Positions 1 through 6,197 of a stretch of DNA of 7,024 bases are shown one piece after another. This stretch comes from Oscillospiraceae bacterium (GTDB taxonomy: Bacteria > Bacillota > Clostridia > Oscillospirales > Acutalibacteraceae), in NCBI GenBank assembly GCA_003517915.1, contig DOZQ01000011.1:860-7883 (forward strand), read 5' to 3'. Within the stretch, counting starts at the first letter, position 1, and each line of letters opens with the position of its first letter. A program made the translations under genes and the position numbers. The notes below the pieces were generated by a model. That model was not told where the DNA came from. It ran no database searches and saw only the letters and a program-made list of their open reading frames with translations.

Positions 1-1050
1 TCGATTGACGAGAACAAACGCTATATTATCAATGAGAGTGAAGCTGCGATTGTCCGGCGAATCTATGAGATGTACACCGGCGGTTCCACCGTGGCCAACA
101 TCATCCGGTGGCTAAATGAAAATCAGATCAAGACCCGGCTCGGCAATCCGTACAACAAGAACTCATTGCGGACAATACTGATAAACCGCCGCTATCTCGG
201 TATTTACATCTACAAGGATACCGAAATCCCCGGAGGCATCCCGCGCATCATCGATGACGAGACCTTTGCCAAGGCGCAGGAGGTCATGGCGAAAAACAAA
301 AAAGCTCCGGCGAGAGCCAAAGCAATTGAGGATAACTATCTATTAACCACTAAACTCTACTGCGGAGAATGCGGCAAGGCGATAACGGGCGTGAGCGGCA
401 CATCACATACCGGGGCTTTTTATCAATACTACCAATGCGCGGGCGCAAGGCGCAAAAGCGGATGCAGGAAAAAGGCGGTGCGGAAAGCATACATAGAAGA
501 CAAGGTCATTGAACAAACCGTCGGCTTCCTCACGCCTGAGACCATTGATATGCTGGCACGGTCTATTAAAGAACAATGTGATAGGGAACGCAATACGGAA
601 GACTTAAAGCGCATAGGGAAGCTCATCCGCGAAAATGAAACCGCAACAACCAATCTCATCAAAGCCCTGGAAACAGGCAAGGCGGCAGACGTCATCTCCG
701 CACAGATTGAAAAGCGGCAAAAAGAAAAAATCGACCTCGAAGCGCAGCTTGCAATGGAGAAGATTCAGCGCCCGGCGCTCAAGTATGAGCAGGTGAAGTT
801 CTTCTTTGAGAGGTTCACAAAAGGCGATTTAAACGACATTCACTACAGGCAATCGCTGGTGGATGTCTTTATAGGGCGTATTGAGTTGTTCAACGACCAC
901 ATGATAATCTACTACAACGCGCACGACGGACAAAAAACAAACATCCCCATAGACAAATCTGAAAAGGTTTGTCTATGGGGTGGAGTGGTGGACGCTAAGG
1001 GACTTGAACCCCTGACCCTTCGCACGTCAAGCGAATGCTCTTCCAGCTGA
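1..1050 (+). CDS. Large serine recombinase, C-terminal part (5' end outside window)
   Basis: Open from the first base (TCG ATT GAC GAG) to a TGA, 349 codons; the N-terminal resolvase catalytic domain with its nucleophilic serine lies off the left edge. Numbering from the first visible codon, residues about 8-105 match the Recombinase (PF07508) DNA-binding domain: IVRRIYEMY, then a GGSTVANIIRWLNE helix, then NRRYLGIYIY. Residues 118-156 form the zinc ribbon, with C121-x2-C124 and C146/C155. Residues about 180-250 are charged and heptad-like, the coiled coil typical of large serine integrases. Such proteins integrate and excise phages and conjugative elements. The tail after about residue 314 is odd: it is coded by a hairpin, and residues 329-349 (DAKGLEPLTLRTSSECSSS at the end) are antisense tRNA. 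The family call is firm; the exact element type is unknown. Confidence 0.9.
   Translation, partial: SIDENKRYIINESEAAIVRRIYEMYTGGSTVANIIRWLNENQIKTRLGNPYNKNSLRTILINRRYLGIYIYKDTEIPGGIPRIIDDETFAKAQEVMAKNKKAPARAKAIEDNYLLTTKLYCGECGKAITGVSGTSHTGAFYQYYQCAGARRKSGCRKKAVRKAYIEDKVIEQTVGFLTPETIDMLARSIKEQCDRERNTEDLKRIGKLIRENETATTNLIKALETGKAADVISAQIEKRQKEKIDLEAQLAMEKIQRPALKYEQVKFFFERFTKGDLNDIHYRQSLVDVFIGRIELFNDHMIIYYNAHDGQKTNIPIDKSEKVCLWGGVVDAKGLEPLTLRTSSECSSS
932..980 (-). terminator. Probable intrinsic terminator of the tRNA-Val gene, inside the recombinase frame
   Basis: Arms 945-957 (CCCCATAGACAAA) and 968-980 (TTTGTCTATGGGG) are perfect complements: 13 bp with a 10-nt loop. Read on the minus strand, the hairpin begins 5 nt after the CCA end of the tRNA and is followed by ATGTTTGTTTTTTG, a U-rich tract. 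On the plus strand no T-run follows, so it does not look like a recombinase terminator. It also codes for recombinase residues about 315-327. An alternative reading is that the inverted repeat is part of the integration site. Confidence 0.7.
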
Positions 1051-1061
1051 GCTAAGCGTCC
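986..1061 (-). tRNA. tRNA-Val (anticodon GAC), CCA encoded
   Basis: The minus strand folds into a complete 76-nt cloverleaf. The acceptor GGACGCT pairs with AGCGTCC. The D arm is GCTC/GAGC. The anticodon stem is TTCGC/GCGAA around loop TTGACGT, which puts GAC at 34-36 (window 1026-1028). A 5-nt variable region (GGGTC) follows. The T arm is AGGGG/CCCTT with loop TTCAAGT, and the discriminator A plus CCA are encoded. The one weak pair is a G-T in the T stem. GAC reads valine codon GUC (and GUU by wobble). Bases 986-1050 overlap the recombinase frame on the other strand. The gene is intact, so any integration here regenerated a full tRNA. Confidence 0.95.
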
Positions 1062-1088
1062 ATTTTTACTTATTTTACTTACTGGAAC

Positions 1089-1117
1089 ATTATAATATAT
1101 CATCCCGCCGATTTCAA
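1089..1117 (-). promoter_or_regulatory. Sigma-A-type promoter of the tRNA-Val gene
   Basis: On the minus strand, TTGAAA (1112-1117) and TATAAT (1089-1094) are separated by exactly 17 bp. The expected transcription start, near 1082, leaves a leader of about 20 nt before the tRNA 5' end at 1061. This fits a short, strongly expressed stable-RNA unit. Confidence 0.85.
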
Positions 1118-1168
1118 CATCTTTTTTGTTTTTCGGGTAATTTTATTTAATCTATGATTATGGAGCTA

Positions 1169-1198
1169 TTGACAGGCGCGGTAAAAATCAGCTACAAT
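1169..1198 (+). promoter_or_regulatory. Sigma-A-type promoter for the regulator/ligase/pncB operon
   Basis: TTGACA (1169-1174) and TACAAT (1193-1198) are separated by 18 bp. Transcription would begin near 1205 and leave a leader of about 88 nt before the ATG at 1293. The promoter is divergent from the tRNA promoter, with the two -35 boxes about 50 bp apart. I see no convincing operator palindrome over it, though the first gene encodes a likely DNA-binding regulator that may act here. Confidence 0.7.
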
Positions 1199-1292
1199 AA
1201 TTTTTAAAGCAATTTGATAATTATTTGTCTTTGTCGGCACTTGCGCCAGGTTTTATCAATTTGCTGTAATCAAAAATTTAAGGAGGCGCCGT

Positions 1293-1862
1293 ATGGAACC
1301 TAAAATCATTGAAATCGCGCAGCGCATCAAGGGTTTGCGTGAAATGTCGGAAATTTCGCCCGACGAGCTTGCCGTGGCGGTGGGTATTTCCGCGGACGAA
1401 TATCTTGAGTATGAAAACGGGGAAAAGGATTTTACATTTACCTTTTTATATTTATGCGCCGAAAAGCTGGGGGTGGATATCGTCGAGCTGCTTACCGGTG
1501 AAAATCCTAGGCTGTCTACATTTTCGATCACCCGCGAGGGGAGCGGACTGCCCATCAAGCGCAGGGAAGGGTTTCAGTATTTCCATCTCGCGGCTACATT
1601 TAAAGACAAGCTGTTCGAACCGTTCATGGTAAAGGCTCCCTATAAAGAGGAATTTGACCGGCAGCCTATTGCTTTGTCGCGGCACGAGGGGCAGGAGTTT
1701 GATTATGTGCTGAAGGGAAGCCTTCGCATGACAGTCGACGGGCATGAATTTTTGCTTAATGAAGGTGATTCGGTCACCTATGATTCGTCAAAGGGTCACG
1801 GCATGAACGCCGCCGGCGGCGGGGACTGCGTGTTCCTTGCCATAATATTAAAAAAACAGTAA
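1293..1862 (+). CDS. XRE-family transcriptional regulator with cupin sensor domain
   Basis: A 189-residue protein starting at ATG with AAGGAGG (1280-1286) 6 nt upstream. Residues about 6-65 are an XRE/Cro-C1 helix-turn-helix (IAQRIKGLREMSEIS, then SPDELAVAVGISADEYLEYENGEKD, the usual 'ELA..VGIS...YE.G' pattern). Residues about 110-187 are a cupin_2 barrel: motif 1 around SRHEGQEFDYVLKG (H131, E135, G142) and motif 2 around GDSVTYDSSKGHGMN (G158, H169, N172). The usual proline of motif 2 is absent, so metal or ligand binding may differ from the classic set. The layout is that of one-component regulators that sense a small molecule through the cupin. The ligase gene follows after 15 bp, so the likely job is control of this operon in response to the ligase's acid substrate or its CoA product. 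The ligand is inference. Confidence 0.9.
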   Translation: MEPKIIEIAQRIKGLREMSEISPDELAVAVGISADEYLEYENGEKDFTFTFLYLCAEKLGVDIVELLTGENPRLSTFSITREGSGLPIKRREGFQYFHLAATFKDKLFEPFMVKAPYKEEFDRQPIALSRHEGQEFDYVLKGSLRMTVDGHEFLLNEGDSVTYDSSKGHGMNAAGGGDCVFLAIILKKQ

Positions 1863-1877
1863 GGGGAGGAAAGCTGT

Positions 1878-3524
1878 GTGTTAAATCTTCACAAACAGTA
1901 TGTGGAAGAAACCTATGATCAAAACGGGATATTATCCTCTATAAAAATGCATTGCCCGGAGGATTACAATTTCGCTTATGACGTAATAGATAAGCTCGGG
2001 AGCGAAGCTCCAAGCAGACGCGCCATGCTCTGGACAAACGACAAAGGCGCCGAACGCACCTTCACTTTCGGTGATATGAGGACATATTCCGATAAAGCCG
2101 CGGGCGTTTTGGCCGTCCACGGCATAAAAAAAGGCGATAAAGTAATGCTGATATTAAAGCGGCATTATCAGTTCTGGTTCGCGATTTTAGCCTGCCACAA
2201 GCTGGGAGCGATCGCCATTCCGGCCACAAACCTGCTCACCAAAAAAGACCTTGAATACCGCTTTAATATCGCGGATATAAAGGCGGTCGTCTGCACCGCT
2301 GAGGGGAATATAACCGACCACATAAACGACGCGCAGCCGAATTCCCCGACTATGGAGCTGAAATTCACCGTAAACGGCAAAAAAGACGGTTTTTTTGATT
2401 TTGACGAGGAAATAGAGGCTCATGACGGCGGCTTTACACGTCCCGAGCTAAAAGCATCCGACCCTATGCTGCTTTATTTTACCTCCGGCACGACCGGGTA
2501 CCCCAAGATGGTTATGCATGACAACACCTATACGCTCGGACATATCGCAACCGCAAAGCACTGGCACAACGTCCGGCCGGACGGGCTGCATCTGACCCTT
2601 TCCGAAACCGGCTGGGCAAAATCGGTCTGGGGCAAGCTTTACGGCCAATGGCTGATGGAGGCGGGTATATTCGTTTATGATTACAGCAAATTCGCTCCGA
2701 AAGACCTTCTGCCAATTTTCTCTAAATATAAAATCACCACCTTCTGTGCTCCTCCTACAATTTTTCGGTTTCTCATTCAGGAGGATCTTACGAAATTCGA
2801 CCTTTCGGCGCTGGAATACGCTACAATCGCGGGCGAGGCGCTCAATCCCGAGGTGTTCAACCGGTTTTATGAGGCGACCGGCATAAAGCTGATGGAAGCC
2901 TTCGGGCAGACCGAAGCTACGGTAATGATTGCGAATACCGTCGGTATGGAGCCCAAACCCGGTTCTATGGGCAAGCCAAATCTGCAGTATGACATGGTGG
3001 TCGTGGACGAGGACGGCAAAGAGGTGGACGCCGGCGTTACCGGTGAGCTTTGCATCCGTGTAGAGGGCGAACCGCCCTTCGGGCTGTTTAGAGGCTACTA
3101 TAAAAACGAACAGCAAACCGAGTCGGTCTGGCATGACGGCCTTTATCACACCGGCGACACCACATGGCGCGACGAGGACGGCTATTTCTGGTATGTTGGG
3201 CGCACCGACGACATAATCAAATCTTCAGGTTACCGTATTGGCCCGTTTGAGATTGAAAGCGTGCTCATGGAGCATCCCGGTGTTGTGGAATGCGCGGTCA
3301 CCGGCGTGCCGGACGAGCTGAGGGGTCAGTTGGTAAAAGCGACAATTGTGCTCAAAGAAGGCTTCGGGGCGACAGACGAGCTGAAAAAAGAAATTCAGGA
3401 TTATGTGAAAAAGCAGACCGCTCCCTATAAATATCCCCGCGTGATCGATTTTGTGACCGAACTGCCCAAAACCATCAGCGGCAAAATCCGCCGGGTAGAG
3501 ATAAGGGGCGAGAGCAAACAGTAA
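1878..3524 (+). CDS. AMP-forming acyl-CoA synthetase (ACSM / benzoate-CoA ligase-like)
   Basis: A 548-residue cytosolic enzyme of the ANL adenylation superfamily. It activates a carboxylic acid with ATP to an acyl-AMP and then transfers it to CoA. All core motifs are present: the P-loop YFTSGTTGYPK (200-210), EAFGQTE (340-346), YHTGD with the ribose-binding D427, the hinge region YVGRTDDIIKSSGYRIGPFE (439-458), and the catalytic lysine K536 in PKTISGKIRR. At 548 residues it is shorter than acetyl-CoA synthetase (about 650) and lacks the TWWQTE motif. It therefore resembles medium-chain or aromatic acyl-CoA ligases, though substrate cannot be read from sequence. The start is GTG at 1878, with GGGGAGGA (1863-1870) 7 nt upstream. 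Residues 530-536 fit PX4GK, the recognition pattern of protein acetyltransferases that inactivate such ligases. It lies 15 bp after the regulator and 17 bp before pncB. Confidence 0.93.
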   Translation: MLNLHKQYVEETYDQNGILSSIKMHCPEDYNFAYDVIDKLGSEAPSRRAMLWTNDKGAERTFTFGDMRTYSDKAAGVLAVHGIKKGDKVMLILKRHYQFWFAILACHKLGAIAIPATNLLTKKDLEYRFNIADIKAVVCTAEGNITDHINDAQPNSPTMELKFTVNGKKDGFFDFDEEIEAHDGGFTRPELKASDPMLLYFTSGTTGYPKMVMHDNTYTLGHIATAKHWHNVRPDGLHLTLSETGWAKSVWGKLYGQWLMEAGIFVYDYSKFAPKDLLPIFSKYKITTFCAPPTIFRFLIQEDLTKFDLSALEYATIAGEALNPEVFNRFYEATGIKLMEAFGQTEATVMIANTVGMEPKPGSMGKPNLQYDMVVVDEDGKEVDAGVTGELCIRVEGEPPFGLFRGYYKNEQQTESVWHDGLYHTGDTTWRDEDGYFWYVGRTDDIIKSSGYRIGPFEIESVLMEHPGVVECAVTGVPDELRGQLVKATIVLKEGFGATDELKKEIQDYVKKQTAPYKYPRVIDFVTELPKTISGKIRRVEIRGESKQ

Positions 3525-3541
3525 CCGAAAGAGGTTTTTTA

Positions 3542-5002
3542 ATGAGTCTTTTACACGGCGACGAAAAGCAGAATCTGACCATGCTGACCGATTTCTATGA
3601 GCTTTCAATGGCGAACGGATATTTTACCGGCGGATTGAAAGACAAAACCGCTTATTTCGATATGTTTTTCCGAGGTGCGCCGGACGGCGGCGGTTTTGCC
3701 GTTATGGCGGGCATAGAGCAGGTGATAGATTATTTAAACAACCTGCATTTCACCGAAGGCGATATTGCTTATTTGAAAGCGAAAAACCTATTTGACGACG
3801 GATTTCTGGATTATCTCGCGAATTTCGACTTTGCCTGCGACGTGTGGGGCATTCCCGAGGGCATGCCGATTTTTCCGCATGAGCCGATTATCTCGGTGCG
3901 CGGCCCGGTCATTCAGGCGCAGTTTATTGAAACCATGATCTTACTGGCGGTCAACCATCAGTCACTCATCGCCACAAAGGCGAATCGTATAGTAAGGGCG
4001 GCCGGCGGCTGCTCGGTCATGGAGTTCGGCTCGAGAAGGGCGCAAGGGTATGACGGAGCGATTTACGGCGCCAGAGCCGCGTATATAGGCGGATGTGTCG
4101 GAACCGCCTGCACCATTGCCGAACGGGATTACGGTATTCCGGCACTGGGTACAATGGCGCATAGCTGGGTTCAGCTTTTTGACAGTGAGCTTGAGGCGTT
4201 TAAAGCCTTCGCGCGCGAATATCCCGGCGACTGCACGCTGCTGGTCGACACCTATAACACGCTGAAATCCGGTATACCAAACGCGATACGGGCATTTAAC
4301 GAAGAGCTTGTACCGCGAGGTTTCCGGCCAAAGGGTGTGCGCATAGACAGCGGAGATATCACCTATCTTTCAATAAAGGCTCGCGAGATGCTGGACGCGG
4401 CGGGATTTTCCGACTGTAAAATCATCGCGTCAAACTCGCTGGACGAATATATCATCCGGGATATGCTGATGCAGGGCGCGAAGGCGGACGTTTTCGGGGT
4501 GGGCGAGCGCCTGATCACCGCATCCTCCGACCCGGTTTTCGGCGGGGTTTATAAGCTTGTCGGCGTTGAGGACGCGGCAGGGCACATTCAGCCGCGCATA
4601 AAGCTCAGCGAAAACGTCAGCAAGCTTACAATACCGGGCTTTAAGCAGGTCTACCGGCTTTATAACAATAAAACCGGCAAGGCCATGGCCGACCTGATAG
4701 CCCTGCGGGATGAAAGCATCGATTTTACCGCACCTTACGAGCTGTTTGACCCAGACCACACATGGAAACGCAAGACGGTTGAGAATTACACGGCAAAGCC
4801 GCTGCTTGTCCCGATTTTTGAAAAAGGGAACTGTGTCTATTCCTCCCCGAGTCTAAAGGACATAAGAAGCTTTGCCGCAGCTCAGATCGACACGCTCTGG
4901 CCGGAGATAAAACGCTTTGAAAATCCTCAAAATTATTATGTCGACCTGAGTGAGCGGCTTTGGAATGTGAGATATAATATGCTACGCAGCTATAAGGTTT
5001 AG
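3542..5002 (+). CDS. pncB: Nicotinate phosphoribosyltransferase
   Basis: A 486-residue enzyme that joins nicotinate and PRPP, with ATP hydrolysis, to give nicotinate mononucleotide, the entry step of Preiss-Handler NAD salvage. Family signatures include the N-terminal LTDFYELSMANGYF, FGSRRAQGYDGA (162-173), the MAHSW segment with H207 (probable phosphorylated histidine), and RIDSGD (267-272) of the phosphoribosyl site. Length fits the longer Gram-positive/actinobacterial type rather than the roughly 400-residue enterobacterial enzyme. GAAAGAGG (3527-3534) lies 7 nt before the ATG. The gap to the ligase stop is 17 bp with no promoter or terminator, so it should be co-transcribed. I see no NAD-responsive operator or riboswitch just upstream. 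Pairing with an acyl-CoA ligase is not a classical pathway link. Confidence 0.95.
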   Translation: MSLLHGDEKQNLTMLTDFYELSMANGYFTGGLKDKTAYFDMFFRGAPDGGGFAVMAGIEQVIDYLNNLHFTEGDIAYLKAKNLFDDGFLDYLANFDFACDVWGIPEGMPIFPHEPIISVRGPVIQAQFIETMILLAVNHQSLIATKANRIVRAAGGCSVMEFGSRRAQGYDGAIYGARAAYIGGCVGTACTIAERDYGIPALGTMAHSWVQLFDSELEAFKAFAREYPGDCTLLVDTYNTLKSGIPNAIRAFNEELVPRGFRPKGVRIDSGDITYLSIKAREMLDAAGFSDCKIIASNSLDEYIIRDMLMQGAKADVFGVGERLITASSDPVFGGVYKLVGVEDAAGHIQPRIKLSENVSKLTIPGFKQVYRLYNNKTGKAMADLIALRDESIDFTAPYELFDPDHTWKRKTVENYTAKPLLVPIFEKGNCVYSSPSLKDIRSFAAAQIDTLWPEIKRFENPQNYYVDLSERLWNVRYNMLRSYKV

Positions 5003-5017
5003 AGGAAAACGGTGTTA

Positions 5018-5038
5018 GGGGCGCACACAGTGCGCCCC
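5018..5038. terminator. GC-rich hairpin between convergent genes, probable terminator
   Basis: GGGGCGCAC (5018-5026) pairs perfectly with GTGCGCCCC (5030-5038) across a 3-nt ACA loop. It lies 16 bp after the pncB stop and 31 bp after the stop of the leftward DUF2185-SUFU gene. No T-run follows on the plus strand. On the minus strand a TTTT lies some bases beyond the stem. It is therefore a weak intrinsic terminator by the textbook rule, but its position between two converging genes supports a bidirectional role. Confidence 0.5.
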
Positions 5039-5068
5039 CCTGTAAAATCCGGGTAAATCAGCACGTCC

Positions 5069-6106
5069 CTAGAATTTCCTTGCGATGTTTCGTCTTTGCA
5101 GATTTAAAAGTGTGCCGCAGCGTTTTTCAATGCGGCTTAGTACCTCGTCCGCTCCTTTTCGGGCTTTCATCTCAATTTCCTCTTTATAAACCGGCACTAC
5201 CGCGTAAAAATGGATTTTGCCCTGTTTTTCGACAGGCAAATTCCAGAATATACTTTGGAACATGCGGGGCGTATCCAAAATCGCCCCGCACAGCTTTGTT
5301 CCGCCGCAGTAGGGTCGCATGGGGCTGCCGTTGGGCAGCGTGTGCCCGTAGCCCAGCCAGTTCCCCGAATTAAACGGAGTCAGGGCTATTTTCTCGAGCA
5401 TCGGCGCAACGAAATCCAGACGCCCGCCGGGATAAAGCTCATCTTCGACCGGGCCGTTGTTTTCAAGGCAGATAAGCAGCTCCGCCCTGCTCAGCCCCAG
5501 CGTTTCAAATTCTTTGGGTACAGGCATATCGCGGGCGCTCATGCCCATGCTGACAAGCGTGTAAAAACCGTGCCGCCTGTTTGGGAATAAAAGCAGAAAA
5601 TCCATTTGCGGCATGCGCAGCACACGGTATTTGTCTCCTATATGCTCACAGCAGTGCCGGACTATGGCCTGCGCGTGACAGATCTCTTCTTTTTCCCTTT
5701 TTCCCGCTTTTCTTTGGGCAGATCCGGGTGTCCCGGTGGAAGCCTTCCACCAAAGGGTGTTCCCGGTGGTTTGGGGCTCCGGTTCTCCGACACCGAATAC
5801 GGTAAATGTATTATCCTTGTCGCGCAGAAAAGCGGCGCCTCTGGACGCGTGCAGAAAGGCTTTTATATCCCTGTTATAAATGCATATCTCTTCCAGAGTG
5901 CATATTTTATAGTTTCTTAAATCCCGCATATATTCATCGGATTCCGAGCCGGTAAAAAAGCGCCAGCCGCTGTCGCCGGAAAAGTTCGGCGCTTCCCGGT
6001 ACATATATCCCACAGGCCGGCTCTGCGTTACCTGCCGGCCGGCAAGGCAGAAAATATTGCCGTCCACATTGATCTCGCTCACGGTCTCCTCTCCCGGGTC
6101 ATACAT
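5069..6106 (-). CDS. DUF2185 (Imm33-like) - suppressor-of-fused (SUFU) fusion protein, orphan immunity-type
   Basis: A 345-residue soluble protein with no signal peptide or membrane segment. Residues about 13-94 resemble DUF2185/Imm33 (GRQVTQSRPVGYMYRE, then SGWRFFTGSESDEYM). Residues about 140-340 resemble the bacterial SUFU domain (FLLLFPNRRHGFYTLVSMGMSA at 170-191, AELLICLE, WLGYGHTLPNG at 250-260, and IHFYAVVPVYKEEIEMK near the end). Both families were described by comparative genomics as immunity proteins of polymorphic toxin systems; eukaryotic SUFU is the Hedgehog-pathway homologue. A charged linker at about 100-140 holds a palindromic repeat. The start is ATG, with GGGAGGG about 8 nt upstream on the minus strand. 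No toxin or secretion gene is present in the window, and the neighbours are metabolic, so its function here is open. Domain names are from recalled family patterns, not a search. Confidence 0.8.
   Translation of the reverse strand: MYDPGEETVSEINVDGNIFCLAGRQVTQSRPVGYMYREAPNFSGDSGWRFFTGSESDEYMRDLRNYKICTLEEICIYNRDIKAFLHASRGAAFLRDKDNTFTVFGVGEPEPQTTGNTLWWKASTGTPGSAQRKAGKREKEEICHAQAIVRHCCEHIGDKYRVLRMPQMDFLLLFPNRRHGFYTLVSMGMSARDMPVPKEFETLGLSRAELLICLENNGPVEDELYPGGRLDFVAPMLEKIALTPFNSGNWLGYGHTLPNGSPMRPYCGGTKLCGAILDTPRMFQSIFWNLPVEKQGKIHFYAVVPVYKEEIEMKARKGADEVLSRIEKRCGTLLNLQRRNIARKF
5726..5769. repeat. Compact palindrome with flanking direct repeat in the domain linker
   Basis: GGTGGAAG (5735-5742) and CTTCCACC (5744-5751) form a perfect inverted repeat around one base. 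GGGTGTCCCGGTGG (5726-5739) recurs as GGGTGTTCCCGGTGG (5755-5769), one base longer, 29 bp downstream. The stretch codes for residues about 113-127 of the fusion protein, between its two domains. It could be a small palindromic repeat element that inserted in frame, or chance composition of a glycine/threonine-rich linker. Confidence 0.5.
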
Positions 6107-6139
6107 GTCTAATCCCTCCCACTAACAGATATATTGTAT

Positions 6140-6165
6140 TTGACTCGGTTTCATGACCGTGTCAA
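6140..6165. promoter_or_regulatory. Inverted repeat in the divergent intergenic region, candidate operator
   Basis: TTGACTCGGT (6140-6149) and ACCGTGTCAA (6156-6165) are inverted copies matching at 9 of 10 positions, with a 6-bp spacer TTCATG. The outer TTGAC of each arm could also act as a -35 box on its own strand, TTGACT rightwards and TTGACA leftwards. No good -10 lies 16-18 bp from either; the best leftward -10 (TACAAT, 6133-6138) is 21 bp away. The site is 34 bp upstream of the leftward gene and 33 bp upstream of the chosen azlC start. A dimeric regulator of azlCD, or of both genes, could bind here; the regulator is unknown. Confidence 0.4.
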
Positions 6166-6197
6166 CTCAACAGGAAAGAAACGGAGATTTCGATTTT

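Noticed and set aside
912..1103. A small minus-strand open frame covering the tRNA gene (with a RLAQLEEHSLDVRRVRGSSPLAS-like peptide reading).
   Set aside because: It is the familiar spurious translation of a tRNA gene, and the cloverleaf explains the region.
1244..1289. GCGCC (1244-1248) could pair with GGCGC (1285-1289) next to the ribosome binding site of the regulator gene, suggesting a translational switch or riboswitch.
   Set aside because: Only 5 bp pair across a long, AT-rich, unstructured loop, and no known riboswitch core is visible in the 88-nt leader.
2448..3149. A 233-codon open frame on the minus strand, antisense to the acyl-CoA ligase.
   Set aside because: It has no recognisable domain and lies wholly inside a fully conserved enzyme gene. 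Its openness follows from the codon bias of that gene.
6133..6165. A leftward promoter TTGACA...TACAAT for the DUF2185-SUFU gene.
   Set aside because: The spacing is 21 bp, too long for a sigma-A promoter, so I list the site only as a candidate operator.
6153..6197. An upstream in-frame ATG that would add 15 residues to AzlC.
   Set aside because: There is no ribosome binding site before it, it overlaps the inverted repeat, and the added residues are hydrophilic and unlike the family's N-terminus. ATG 6198 fits better.
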